Source of the DNA: Elusimicrobiota bacterium
GTDB lineage: Bacteria; Elusimicrobiota; Elusimicrobia; UBA1565; UBA9628
DNA length: 9,950 nt
Direction of reading: 5' to 3'
Assembly: GCA_028869495.1 (NCBI GenBank)
Contig: JAGWRY010000087.1
Coordinates: forward strand, 1-9,950
In this document: in pieces, positions 1 through 6,788 of the stretch
Layout: each line of letters starts with the position of its first letter
How positions within the stretch are numbered: position 1 is the first letter of the stretch
The notes under the pieces: generated by a model
Databases searched by the model: none
Seen by the model: the letters and a program-made list of their open reading frames with translations, nothing else
What the model was told of the DNA's origin: nothing
Translations under genes and position numbers: made by a program

Positions 1-1
1 C

Positions 2-202
2 GGCAACCGCGCCTGCCCGGCGGACCTGCTGGCGGAGCTCGCGCGCAGTCCCGACTGGGCGGTGCGCGCGGCCGTCGCCGGCAACCCCGCCGCGCCGGCG
101 GACGCTCTGGCCGAGCTCGCGCGCGACCCGGTCGGATCCGTGCGCCTGTACGCGTCGCTGAACCCGTCGCGTCCGGGCGCCGCGTCGGGGGGGGCGCGGT
201 GA
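2..202 (+). CDS. LRV (leucine-rich repeat variant) protein, 3' end only
   Basis: The reading frame is open from the window edge to a TGA at 200-202 and gives the last 66 residues of a longer protein. Two 26-residue repeats are visible, beginning GNRACPADLLAELARSP and GNPAAPADALAELARDP, each followed by a VR dipeptide, and a third begins with LNPS. The pattern of NP, then P.DLLAELA.DP, then VR is that of LRV repeats, which fold into an alpha-alpha solenoid that usually serves as a binding surface. No catalytic residue is visible and any N-terminal domain lies outside the window. The stop overlaps the start of the next gene (GTGA), so the two are probably translated together. The repeat family is fairly clear; the role is unknown. 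Confidence 0.7.
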   Translation, partial: GNRACPADLLAELARSPDWAVRAAVAGNPAAPADALAELARDPVGSVRLYASLNPSRPGAASGGAR

Positions 203-945
203 GGTCCTGGACGCACTCCCTGGCCGTGCCGGTCGCGGCGTTCAGCGCCTTGCTCGGGATCGCGGCGATGGTCAGCGGGGCGATGGCCGACGCCGACCAG
301 GAGAAGCGTCGGCGGGCCTCGGCGGCGGGCGTCGGCACCCGGCGCGGACTGGCGCGCGCGCTCGTGCCGACGCAGGGACCGGCGAGCGGGCGCGACTGCG
401 CCTACTATCAGGAGCGCGACGCCGGCGCCCCGCTGGGCGGGGCGTTCTCCGGGGGACAGGACGACCCGGACGCGGGCGGGACTTTCGCCGCGCACGACAG
501 CGGAGTCTTCCTCGTCGAGGACGCCGCGGGCGGCCGCGCGCTGGTCTGGCCGGACCCGTCCGCCGTCGGCTTCGTCGAAGGCTGGAGCGAGCGTCCGAAC
601 TCGGACGGCTCACCGCGCGTCGTCTCGGAGCGCGCGCTGGCCGACGGCGCGCCGGTCGAGCTGACGGGCCCGGCCGGGTCCTACGCGCAGATGATGGCGG
701 CGATGGGCGCCGGCGCCGAGAACCTGCCGCCCGACGTCCTGCGCGCCCTGCAGACGCGCCCGGACCTGCGTGCGCTTCCCTGCTACTGGCCCGGACCGCA
801 GGGCCTGACGGTCCGGGAGATCCCGTCCGGCGGCCCGAGCTGGGGCGACCAGCCGATGAGCTCGACGCCGCAGTACCTGTTCGCCTTCGGCTGCTTCGTC
901 CTCTCGGCGCTGATGATCTTCGCGGCGGTCCTGCGCGTTCTTTAG
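199..945 (+). CDS. Two-helix membrane protein with GIDE/BAM-like domain
   Basis: A 248-residue protein with a hydrophobic helix at about 8-28, a soluble region, and a second helix at about 226-246. Residues 55-160 resemble the GIDE (BAM) domain known from the mitochondrial E3 ligase MUL1 and bacterial relatives: SGRDCAYYQ at 63-71, DSGVFLVEDAAGG at 100-112 followed by RALVWP, and SERALADGAPVELTG at 143-157. In that family the domain sits between two membrane helices next to the membrane, as here. There is no RING finger, as expected for bacterial members. The GTG start overlaps the upstream stop by GTGA behind a G-run (187-194), which implies coupling to the LRV gene. Bacterial GIDE/BAM proteins have been proposed to act at membranes in stress or conflict settings; the role here is inference. 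The domain call rests on motif resemblance only. Confidence 0.6.
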   Translation: MRSWTHSLAVPVAAFSALLGIAAMVSGAMADADQEKRRRASAAGVGTRRGLARALVPTQGPASGRDCAYYQERDAGAPLGGAFSGGQDDPDAGGTFAAHDSGVFLVEDAAGGRALVWPDPSAVGFVEGWSERPNSDGSPRVVSERALADGAPVELTGPAGSYAQMMAAMGAGAENLPPDVLRALQTRPDLRALPCYWPGPQGLTVREIPSGGPSWGDQPMSSTPQYLFAFGCFVLSALMIFAAVLRVL

Positions 946-956
946 GACGCCGACGC

Positions 957-1580
957 ATGAGCGAAACCTCGGAACCCTTCCTGACCCACATCCCCGCCCG
1001 CCTGGACCGTCTGCCGTGGAGCCGCTTCCACTGGCTGATCCTCTTCGCCCTGGGCATCACCTGGATCCTGGACGGCCTCGAGGTGACCCTCAAGGGCGCC
1101 ATCAGCGGCGTGCTGCAGATGCCGCAGGTGATGAACCTGACCCCGGAGCAGATCGGCTCCATCGCGTCTTTCTATCTCACCGGCGTCGTCCTGGGCCGCT
1201 ACTTCGACACCGTCGGGCGCCGTCCGATGATCTCCGCCACCTACACCGTCTCCGCCCTGCTTCTGGCGGCCACCGGCTGGCTCTTCACCAAGGGCGCTCT
1301 CTCGGCCGCGAGCCAGACCGCGCTGTGGTCGGTCATCTTCTTCTTCGCCTCGGCGGCCGCCAGCGCGCTCTTCGTCGCCCTGGGCACCGCGGTCGGCGGC
1401 GTCGTCGCGCCCTGGCTCTTCGGCGCGCTGGTGGGCTCGGGCTCGCGCGGCGAGGTGTTCTCGGGCTACGTCGCGGCGGCCGCGCTGATGCTGGCGGCGG
1501 CCGTCGTCGAGCTCCTTTTCGGCGTGAAAGCGGAGCAGGCCAGCCTGGAGAGCATCGCCGAGCCGCTCTCGGCCGGCTAG
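957..1580 (+). CDS. MFS transporter with two in-frame internal deletions
   Basis: The 207 residues align by eye with two ends of a major facilitator superfamily metabolite transporter, whose members usually have 12 helices and 400-480 residues. The N-terminus keeps the typical opening HIPARLDRLPWSRFHW and helix 1 (ITWILDGLEVTLKGA). Helix 2 starts at IGSIASFYLTGVVLG (66-80) but then runs straight into RYFDTVGRRPM (81-91), which is the motif of the loop between helices 8 and 9. Helices 9-12 follow, but near residue 136 ASAAAS joins LFVALGT, so the loop between helices 10 and 11 (usually holding an EIFP..IR motif) is missing. About six helices remain. The ends are conserved and the frame is open, yet a full transport path is unlikely. 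It lies 11 bases after the GIDE-like gene. It may be a decaying gene, an unusual half-size protein, or an assembly collapse. Confidence 0.75.
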   Translation: MSETSEPFLTHIPARLDRLPWSRFHWLILFALGITWILDGLEVTLKGAISGVLQMPQVMNLTPEQIGSIASFYLTGVVLGRYFDTVGRRPMISATYTVSALLLAATGWLFTKGALSAASQTALWSVIFFFASAAASALFVALGTAVGGVVAPWLFGALVGSGSRGEVFSGYVAAAALMLAAAVVELLFGVKAEQASLESIAEPLSAG

Positions 1581-1581
1581 C

Positions 1582-1761
1582 CGGGAAGGACGCTCCGACG
1601 TCGCGGGCCGCCATCACGTCGAGATCGGCGTGCGGGTCGAGGGCGTCGTCGCGCGCATCGACGCGCATCCGTTCGACCACGACTACTGCTTCGACCTCCC
1701 CACGGAGCGCCGCACGGACTGGGAGGTGCGCCCGGTCCAGAAGATCGCGATCCTGCCCTGA
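1582..1761 (+). pseudogene. Coding-like fragment without a convincing start
   Basis: Immediately after the MFS stop, a frame shifted by +1 stays open to a TGA at 1759-1761. From about 1591 nearly every codon ends in G or C, as in the real genes around it, so this is or recently was coding. The peptide includes GRHHVEIGVRVEGVVARI and then HPFDHDYCFDLPTERRTDW, with alternating residues that suggest beta strands. The frame is closed by a stop at 1525-1527 and holds no ATG. The only usual start is GTG at 1630, which would leave 43 residues and has no clear ribosome binding site. I do not recognise the family. It is either a very small gene or the 3' remnant of one whose start was lost, which would fit the deletions in the neighbouring transporter. 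Confidence 0.35.
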
Positions 1762-1763
1762 GC

Positions 1764-1805
1764 GGGGGGGGCAAAAAAACCGCCGTTCGGCCGTTTTTTC
1801 GCCCC
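1764..1805 (+). terminator. Rho-independent terminator, possibly bidirectional
   Basis: GGGGC at 1768-1772 pairs with GCCCC at 1801-1805, six of the A residues at 1773-1779 pair with the T-run at 1794-1799, and GCCG (1782-1785) pairs with CGGC (1788-1791) around a tight TT/GTTC loop. There are two mismatches. A-tract on the left and T-tract on the right is the layout of a terminator that can work on either strand. It closes the LRV/GIDE/MFS unit before the RNase gene. A weakness is that the T-run lies inside the stem, followed by CGCCCC, rather than trailing it. Confidence 0.65.
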
Positions 1806-1827
1806 GCGGGCGCTGGGCCGTTCGGTC

Positions 1828-1833
1828 TATAAT
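1828..1833 (+). promoter_or_regulatory. -10 box (TATAAT) of the RNase T2 gene
   Basis: A perfect TATAAT in a locally AT-rich patch of an otherwise very GC-rich sequence, 42 bases before the chosen RNase start. The position 17 bases upstream reads CGCGGG, so no -35 box is recognisable. Transcription would start near 1840 and give a leader of about 36 bases that includes the GGAG site. Confidence 0.55.
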
Positions 1834-1865
1834 CTTTCTAGGCCCAACGGAACCCCACCCCGTCC

Positions 1866-1869
1866 GGAG
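1866..1869 (+). promoter_or_regulatory. Ribosome binding site (GGAG) that decides the RNase start
   Basis: GGAG ends directly against the ATG at 1870 but lies six bases before the ATG at 1876. Only the second has normal spacing, so translation is assigned to 1876. Confidence 0.55.
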
Positions 1870-1875
1870 ATGAGC

Positions 1876-2715
1876 ATGAAAGCGTTCGCCGGCCTCGCCC
1901 TCCTCGCCCTCGCCGCCGCCGTTCCCGCCTCCGCCTTGGATTGGACCCGCGATCCCGTCGCGCAGACGCGCGCGCGTCTCTCCGCGGCGCCGGTCTCGGC
2001 CGCGTTCGCGGCGCCGGACTCGCGCCGCGGCGGCGGAGGCTCGGGCGGCGGAGTCGTCGGCCGGTTCGACTCCTACGTCTTCTCTCTGGAGTGGGAGCCG
2101 TCCTTCTGCGCGGGCAAGTCGAGCCTGCCCGAGTGCGCGGCCCTGAACGCGGGCTCCTTCGGGGCGACGAACCTCTCCCTGCACGGGCTGTGGCCCGACC
2201 AGAGCTCCGACTCCTCGCACAGCTACGGCTACTGCGGCGTGGACCCGCAGACGCGCTCTCTCGACCGCGGCTCGACGTGGTGCCGGATGCCGGCGCTGAA
2301 CCTGTCGCCGTCGACGCTGGACGCGCTGACGCCGGCGATGCCGGGGACCGCGTCCTGCCTGGAGAACCACGAGTGGTACAAGCACGGCTCCTGCTCGGGC
2401 TACACGCCGGACGAGTACTTCACGCGCGCGGCCGGCCTGGTCGACGCGGTCGCGGCGTCCTCGTTCGGGCAGTGGGTGACCGCCCACGTCGGGCAGACGG
2501 TCTCGGACTCCGACTTCCGCAGCGCTTTCGAGTCCTACTTCGGGACGGGCAGTTCCTCCTACGTCTCGCTGCTCTGCACGAACTCGATGCTGCTCGACGT
2601 GCGCATGCACCTGGCGACGCCCCTGCAGGACGCGTCGAGCCTGCCGCAGATGCTCCTGTCCGACTCGGGGCAGGACAAGTGCCCATCGTCGTTCTCGATC
2701 CCCGCGCCGAACTGA
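1876..2715 (+). CDS. Exported RNase T2 family endoribonuclease
   Basis: A 279-residue protein. RNase T2 enzymes cut single-stranded RNA through 2',3'-cyclic phosphate intermediates, outside the cytoplasm. Both active-site segments are present: CAS I as LSLHGLWPDQ (catalytic His103) and CAS II as ENHEWYKHGSCSG (His165, Glu166, Lys169, His170). The family's early strand appears as YVFSLEWEPSFC, and nine cysteines after the signal fit an exported, disulfide-bonded enzyme. Residues 1-20 form a signal peptide (MKAFAGLALLALAAAVPASA), followed by a low-complexity linker with GGGGSGGG before the domain. ATG 1876 is preferred to ATG 1870 because of GGAG spacing. The gene has its own TATAAT box and ends seven bases from the end of the convergent epimerase gene. 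Likely role: scavenging RNA nucleotides in the periplasm or outside. Family assignment is secure. Confidence 0.95.
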   Translation: MKAFAGLALLALAAAVPASALDWTRDPVAQTRARLSAAPVSAAFAAPDSRRGGGGSGGGVVGRFDSYVFSLEWEPSFCAGKSSLPECAALNAGSFGATNLSLHGLWPDQSSDSSHSYGYCGVDPQTRSLDRGSTWCRMPALNLSPSTLDALTPAMPGTASCLENHEWYKHGSCSGYTPDEYFTRAAGLVDAVAASSFGQWVTAHVGQTVSDSDFRSAFESYFGTGSSSYVSLLCTNSMLLDVRMHLATPLQDASSLPQMLLSDSGQDKCPSSFSIPAPN

Positions 2716-2722
2716 GCGGCGC

Positions 2723-3607
2723 CTAGGCCGCGAAGTCGGAGACGGAGAGCGCCCGGAACGGGTAGGCCGCCGGCGCGGGCGCCGCGTCGTCGGCGGCGGG
2801 CGTCGAGACGAGGCTGACGACGCTGTCGCTGCGCAGTCCCGGGCGCAGGCCGAGGAGCTCCAGCGTCTTCAGGCCGAGCCAGGCCAGGAGCCACGGGACG
2901 GGCACGAACAGGACGCTCCGTCCCATGGAGCGCGACAAGACCTTCAGGACGCCGGCGAAGGTCGTCGGCTCCGGGCAGGCGGCGGCGATCGGCCCGCCGG
3001 GCGGGGAGAGCTCGCCGGAGGCCAGCGCCTCGATCAATTTCCCCAGGTCGTCGACGTGGGTGGTGCGGTGGGGCTGCCGCCCCGAGCCGATCAGAGGGAT
3101 GACCGGGAAGCGGCTCATCAGCTCGCGCATCTTGCCGACGATGCCGGCGGGACGCTTCGAGTAGATCAGGCCGGGGCGCACGACCGAGGTCCCCGGCCGT
3201 CCGGCGCAGGCGGCCTCGACGGCGAGCTTGGCCCGGCCGTAGAGCGAGCGGCAGCCGGCGAAGGCGCTCAAAGACGAGACGAAGACAAACCTCGGGATAT
3301 TGGCCCGACGCGCGGCCTCCAGAACGGCAAGGCTGCCTTTGACGTTCACGCGCTCGATCTCGGCCGGCGAGACGAGCGCGAAGTCGTACGCGCAGTGGAC
3401 CAGAGCGTCCGTCTTCTCGCGCGAAAGCGCGTCCGCGAGCGCGTCCGTCCCGGCCTCGTCCAGGGCGGCGAGGTCGCACGAGATCTCGTCCGCGGCGCCG
3501 GTCGGGCGCCGGACCAGGCGCAGGACGCGCCATCCCGATTTCTCAAAGCGCGCGGCCAGCTCGCGGCCCAGGTAGCCGGAGGCTCCGGTGATCGCGACGG
3601 TCTTCAC
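2723..3607 (-). CDS. NAD(P)-dependent epimerase/dehydratase (extended SDR)
   Basis: A 294-residue extended short-chain dehydrogenase. The Rossmann nucleotide-binding motif TGASGYLGR is at 7-15. The arginine pair after the second strand (LRLVRRP, 29-35) suggests NADP(H). The catalytic set is visible as Ser111/Ser112 in FVSSLSAF and YxxxK as Tyr123 and Lys127 in YGRAKLAVE. RPGLIYS and HVDDLGK are typical later motifs of the COG0451 class. A hydrophobic stretch at 231-254 (SVLFVPVPWLLAWL, then GLKTLELLGL) may sit against the membrane. The GTG start overlaps the stop of the GMC gene by GTGA, so both come from one transcript. Substrate not determinable: a nucleotide sugar, or a carbonyl compound made by the GMC enzyme, are both possible. 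The fold call is firm. Confidence 0.9.
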   Translation of the reverse strand: MKTVAITGASGYLGRELAARFEKSGWRVLRLVRRPTGAADEISCDLAALDEAGTDALADALSREKTDALVHCAYDFALVSPAEIERVNVKGSLAVLEAARRANIPRFVFVSSLSAFAGCRSLYGRAKLAVEAACAGRPGTSVVRPGLIYSKRPAGIVGKMRELMSRFPVIPLIGSGRQPHRTTHVDDLGKLIEALASGELSPPGGPIAAACPEPTTFAGVLKVLSRSMGRSVLFVPVPWLLAWLGLKTLELLGLRPGLRSDSVVSLVSTPAADDAAPAPAAYPFRALSVSDFAA

Positions 3608-5184
3608 GCGGGCTCCTTCGCGGCGCGCTCGGCGATGCGGTAGGCGTTGGCCATGATCGTGTAGGTGATCGGGGCGGCGGGGATCGTCGGGAAGGCCGCG
3701 GCGTCGACGAGGTGCAGATTCCTAAAGCCCTTCGGCCGCCCCAGGGCGTCGCACTCGCCGTCCTTCGGCGACGCGCTCATCGGGAACGACCCGCCGAAGT
3801 GGAAGCCGCGTCCGGGGCCGAGCAGGCGGAACAGCGGCAGGAGGGGGACGCCGCCGAAGGCGCGGGCGTGCTTCAGGAAAGCTCGCGCGGCTTTCCGGGC
3901 AAGGGCCTCGGTCGCGGGGGCTTCGGGCGAGGAGAGGCGCAGGCGGTCGCCGTCCGCGCCGCCGGAGACGAGCTCCAGCTCGATGGGTCCGCTCTGGTCG
4001 GAATGCAGGTAGCCCTGGAAGATCATGAAGCGGCTTAAGAACGCGCGGGTCGCCGGCCGCGCGGGGGCGGCCAGCGGGCCCAGCAGCTTGGCGATCAAGG
4101 TCGAGTAGAAGTCGTTGTAGGCGTAGATCTGGTAGTGGAGGGGATGGGGCGAGAGGGCGGGTTCGTCCCACTCCAGGCTTCCCTGGGTCAAGGTGAACGG
4201 CCGCTCGTCGAAGCCGGGGGCGCCGCGAAAGTTCAGGAACGGGACGTGGAAGATACGGCTGTCGCGTAGGCGCGCCCGGGAGAGCCCCAGCGACTTCATC
4301 AGGACGCGCGTGCTGGCGATCGCGCCCGCGGCGAGGAACAATTTCCGCGCCTTCAGCGTCGTCCGACTTCCGTCTTTCAAGACGACGGCCGAAACCTCGA
4401 CCACCCCGTCCGTCCTTTCCTTGACCGACTCGACCCACAGGCCGGGCCGGTAATCGACGGCGCCGTCTCGGCGCAGTCTTTCCAGGCGCGAGGCGGGGTT
4501 GTAGATCAGGTCGAACGGACAGCCGGTCAGGCAGCGCCCGCATTCGACGCAGCCGCTCTCCAGGGCGACGCGGGCGCGGCCCCAGGTCAGGCCGCGGGCG
4601 GAGAGGGCGGCCTTGCGGCGGTCGAGACGTTTATAAAGGAGGTCCAGCTGAGGCGAGATCTTGGGCAGGGGCCCGTGCCGCGCGGGCAGGGGGAACAGCT
4701 CGTCCAAGCCGTCGTGCTCGCCGCAGACGGGCATGAACTCGGCGACCTGGTCGTAGTAAGGCGCCAGTTCTTCATGGCGCACCGGCCAGCCGGCCAGGTC
4801 CTCGCGCCGGTACTGCCCGATCGCCGCGCCCCAGACGTTGCCCAGCCCCCCGCGCGCGTGCGACACGTCCAGGTCCGCCCCGTCCCGCTCCAACGTCAGC
4901 GGCCCCGCCGCGCGATAGGCGAAGTCCGACCCGAAAACCAGCTTCTTGCCGACCCCTCCGGCCGAAATGTCCACGTTCCCGGCCAGCGCCGCGCGCCGCG
5001 CGTCGTCCCATTCCTCGACGGGAATCCGCGTCGCCTCGCGCGCCAGCGCGCGTTTTTCCGGCTCCAGCTCCAGCCCCGGCTCCACGACGACGCACTTCAG
5101 CCCCCGCGCCGCCAGCGCCGAGGCCGCCGACACCCCGGCCGGCCCGGACCCGACGACCAGCCTGTCGATGACGGAGTCGTTCAT
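3604..5184 (-). CDS. GMC family FAD oxidoreductase with four-cysteine Fe-S-like motif
   Basis: A 526-residue flavoenzyme of the glucose-methanol-choline family, which oxidises alcohols to carbonyls. FAD binding: VVGSGPAGVSAASALAARG at 10-28 and VVVEPG at 32-37. GGLGNVWGA (112-120) is the usual second flavin contact. Near the C-terminus, HFGGSFPMS (His462) stands where the catalytic His region lies, and VDAAAFPTIPAAP with TIMANAYRIAE closes the FAD domain. Unusually, Cys212, 215, 218 and 222 form C-x2-C-x2-C-x3-C-P (CVECGRCLTGCPF), the spacing of a [4Fe-4S] ligand set, suggesting electrons leave through an iron-sulfur cluster rather than to oxygen. There is no signal peptide, so it is probably cytoplasmic or on the inner membrane face. 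It is first in a two-gene operon with the epimerase. Family firm; cluster inferred; substrate unknown. Confidence 0.92.
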   Translation of the reverse strand: MNDSVIDRLVVGSGPAGVSAASALAARGLKCVVVEPGLELEPEKRALAREATRIPVEEWDDARRAALAGNVDISAGGVGKKLVFGSDFAYRAAGPLTLERDGADLDVSHARGGLGNVWGAAIGQYRREDLAGWPVRHEELAPYYDQVAEFMPVCGEHDGLDELFPLPARHGPLPKISPQLDLLYKRLDRRKAALSARGLTWGRARVALESGCVECGRCLTGCPFDLIYNPASRLERLRRDGAVDYRPGLWVESVKERTDGVVEVSAVVLKDGSRTTLKARKLFLAAGAIASTRVLMKSLGLSRARLRDSRIFHVPFLNFRGAPGFDERPFTLTQGSLEWDEPALSPHPLHYQIYAYNDFYSTLIAKLLGPLAAPARPATRAFLSRFMIFQGYLHSDQSGPIELELVSGGADGDRLRLSSPEAPATEALARKAARAFLKHARAFGGVPLLPLFRLLGPGRGFHFGGSFPMSASPKDGECDALGRPKGFRNLHLVDAAAFPTIPAAPITYTIMANAYRIAERAAKEPA

Positions 5185-5198
5185 GGCGCGCGACGCCC

Positions 5199-5227
5199 AG
5201 AATAACGGAAACGGCGGGGAGCGTCAA
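5199..5227 (-). promoter_or_regulatory. Sigma-70-type promoter of the GMC-epimerase operon
   Basis: On the minus strand TTGACG (5227-5222), a 17-base spacer, then TATTCT (5204-5199). Spacing is ideal and the boxes are close to consensus. Transcription should begin near 5192, leaving only about eight bases before the ATG at 5184, with no ribosome binding site visible. Confidence 0.65.
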
Positions 5228-5310
5228 GGCTGGCGTCGGCGGGAAGGGGCGGTTGCTTTGGGCGATGACGAGCGGCACGGCAGATTTCCGCGCTAAAAAT
5301 TCCTATTTGT

Positions 5311-5316
5311 TAGAAT
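5311..5316 (+). promoter_or_regulatory. Possible -10 box (TAGAAT) before the cytochrome gene
   Basis: TAGAAT lies in the AT-rich patch 5294-5316, seven bases before the ATG at 5324. If it is the -10 box, the transcript begins at or next to the start codon and is leaderless. No good -35 box is found at 16-18 bases. It faces away from the GMC promoter, so 5185-5323 would be a divergent control region. Confidence 0.35.
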
Positions 5317-5323
5317 CCCCGGG

Positions 5324-5974
5324 ATGCGGACGGCCCTCGCCGCGGTTTTTCTTGCTTTGACGGCGCTCTCGGCGCGCGCCGGGACGACCGGGCGGGAGCT
5401 CTTCGACGCGCACGACTGCGTCGCCTGCCATCGCGTGGGGTTCCGGGGCGGGGAGGCGGGGCCGGATCTGACCTTGGTCGGGGTGCGGCATGCGCGCGCG
5501 TGGATCGCGCTGTGGCTGAAGAGTCCGCACGCCTGGCGGCCGAGCACGCTGATGCCCGAGCAGGGACTCTCGGAGGCGGACCGGGCGGAGTTGGCGACGT
5601 TCCTCTCGGAGCAGAAGGGGCAGGCTTGGGGAGAGCGGCGGCCCTGGGACGGGCTCTCCGGGCTCGCCGAGGGAAAAAATATCTACGAGCGAGCGGGCTG
5701 CATCGCCTGCCACGGGACTGCGGGGCGCGGCGGTCATCCCAACCCGGGCGCGCTCGGCGGAGTGATCCCGGCGCTGGCGCCGGTGATGGGGACGTACACG
5801 GCGGCGGAGCTCGCGGCGAAGATCTCGAACGGCTCGACGCCGACGCCGGCGGGCGCCGCGCCGGCGGCGATCGCGATGCCGGCGTGGAAGGGGATCCTGC
5901 GCCCGGCCGAGCTCGACGCGCTGACGCAATACCTGCTGTCTTTGGCCGCGGGTCAACCGAAAACGGACTGGTGA
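5324..5974 (+). CDS. Exported di-haem cytochrome c
   Basis: A 216-residue protein with a signal peptide (MRTALAAVFLALTALSARA) and two class I cytochrome c domains. Haem sites are CVACH at 32-36 and CIACH at 126-130. Met77 (STLMPEQGLS) and Met185 (AIAMPAW) stand where the distal ligands of each domain are expected, and FRGGEAGPDLTLVG after the first site is typical of the fold. It should carry electrons in the periplasm. It begins an operon: the stop is four bases before the PuuD-like gene. In known PuuD enzymes a cytochrome c domain is fused to the C-terminus of the membrane domain, so this gene may supply that function as a separate chain. Haem attachment and family are clear; partnership is inferred from adjacency. 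Confidence 0.92.
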   Translation: MRTALAAVFLALTALSARAGTTGRELFDAHDCVACHRVGFRGGEAGPDLTLVGVRHARAWIALWLKSPHAWRPSTLMPEQGLSEADRAELATFLSEQKGQAWGERRPWDGLSGLAEGKNIYERAGCIACHGTAGRGGHPNPGALGGVIPALAPVMGTYTAAELAAKISNGSTPTPAGAAPAAIAMPAWKGILRPAELDALTQYLLSLAAGQPKTDW

Positions 5975-5978
5975 CGAC

Positions 5979-6788
5979 ATGAGCGACTGGCAAGAGTGGC
6001 TGAACCTGATCCTGCGCTGGACGCACGTGATCGCCGGGATCATGTGGATCGGCCAGACCTATCTCTTCAACTGGATGGAGAAGGCCTTCGAGCCGACCAA
6101 CGGCGCCGACCCCAACATCGCCGGCGAGCTGTGGATGGTGCACGGCGGCGGCTTTTATCTCGTCGAGAAGCAGAAGTGGCCCAAGATCATGCCGCGCACG
6201 CTGCACTGGTTCAAGTACGAGGCCCTGATCACCTGGATCTCGGGCTTCCTCCTGCTCGCCGTCGTCTACTGGGCCGGCGCGCCGCTCCAGGACTACGCGG
6301 CCCTGATGCCGCGGTGGCAGGCCGTGCTGATCTCGCTGGGCTCCCTCGTCGGCGCGGTCGCCGTCTACCGGATGATCTTCCGCACCCCGCTCGGGCGCTC
6401 GGACCTGGTCGGCGGGATCGTCTGGTTCGCTTTGGTCTGGGCCGCGGCCGCGGGCCTCATGCACGTCTTCAGCGCGCGCGCCGCCTACCTGCACGTCGGC
6501 GCGATGATGGGCACCGTCATGATGACCAACGTCTGGATGACCATCATCCCCAACCAGAAGAAGATCATGAGGATCACCGAGGCCGGGGAGCCCCCGCGCC
6601 CGGAGCTGTCGGCCGCGGCCAAGCGCTGCTCGAAGCACAACACCTACATGTCGGTCCCCCTGATCTTCGCGATGCTGTCCAACCACTACGCGGCGATCAC
6701 CTTCGGCGGTCCGCATCCGCTGGTCGTCCTGGCCGTCCTGATGGCCGCCGGCGCCGGCGCCGCGCACCTGATCCGGGAGCACGCGTGA
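5979..6788 (+). CDS. PuuD-like membrane protein (urate hydroxylase N-terminal domain), no fused cytochrome
   Basis: A 269-residue membrane protein with about seven hydrophobic helices (first at 8-30, last near 246-264). It matches the Urate_ox_N/PuuD membrane domain: RWTHVIAGIMWIGQTYLF near the N-terminus, GELWMVHGGGFYLVEKQKWP at 49-68, and LHWFKYEALITWISGF at 75-90. Conserved histidines that could bind haem or metal include His16, 55, 76, 162, 172, 220 and 236. Family members with proven activity hydroxylate urate in purine breakdown and carry a C-terminal cytochrome c domain; this one stops after the membrane part, and a di-haem cytochrome lies just upstream. No purine genes are visible in the window, so urate as substrate is uncertain and a general membrane redox role is equally possible. 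The stop overlaps the next start by GTGA. Confidence 0.85.
   Translation: MSDWQEWLNLILRWTHVIAGIMWIGQTYLFNWMEKAFEPTNGADPNIAGELWMVHGGGFYLVEKQKWPKIMPRTLHWFKYEALITWISGFLLLAVVYWAGAPLQDYAALMPRWQAVLISLGSLVGAVAVYRMIFRTPLGRSDLVGGIVWFALVWAAAAGLMHVFSARAAYLHVGAMMGTVMMTNVWMTIIPNQKKIMRITEAGEPPRPELSAAAKRCSKHNTYMSVPLIFAMLSNHYAAITFGGPHPLVVLAVLMAAGAGAAHLIREHA

Noticed and set aside
1606..1758. Possible similarity of the orphan fragment to 6-pyruvoyl-tetrahydropterin synthase (His-rich FDHDYCFDL)
   Set aside because: The spacing and surrounding residues do not match the zinc-binding His motifs of that family.
1333..2610. Long minus-strand frame across the MFS tail, terminator and RNase T2
   Set aside because: It runs through a terminator and two plus-strand genes and has no recognisable domain; an artefact of few stop codons in GC-rich DNA.
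2716..2731. Short inverted repeat GCGGC...GCCGC between the convergent RNase and epimerase genes
   Set aside because: A five-base stem without a T-run; most of it lies in or next to coding sequence, so it is not supported as a terminator.
5996..6784. In-frame upstream extension of the zinc-ribbon gene
   Set aside because: It is the shifted shadow of the PuuD-like gene; the GTG at 6785 gives a natural GTGA overlap and the first zinc motif starts just after it.
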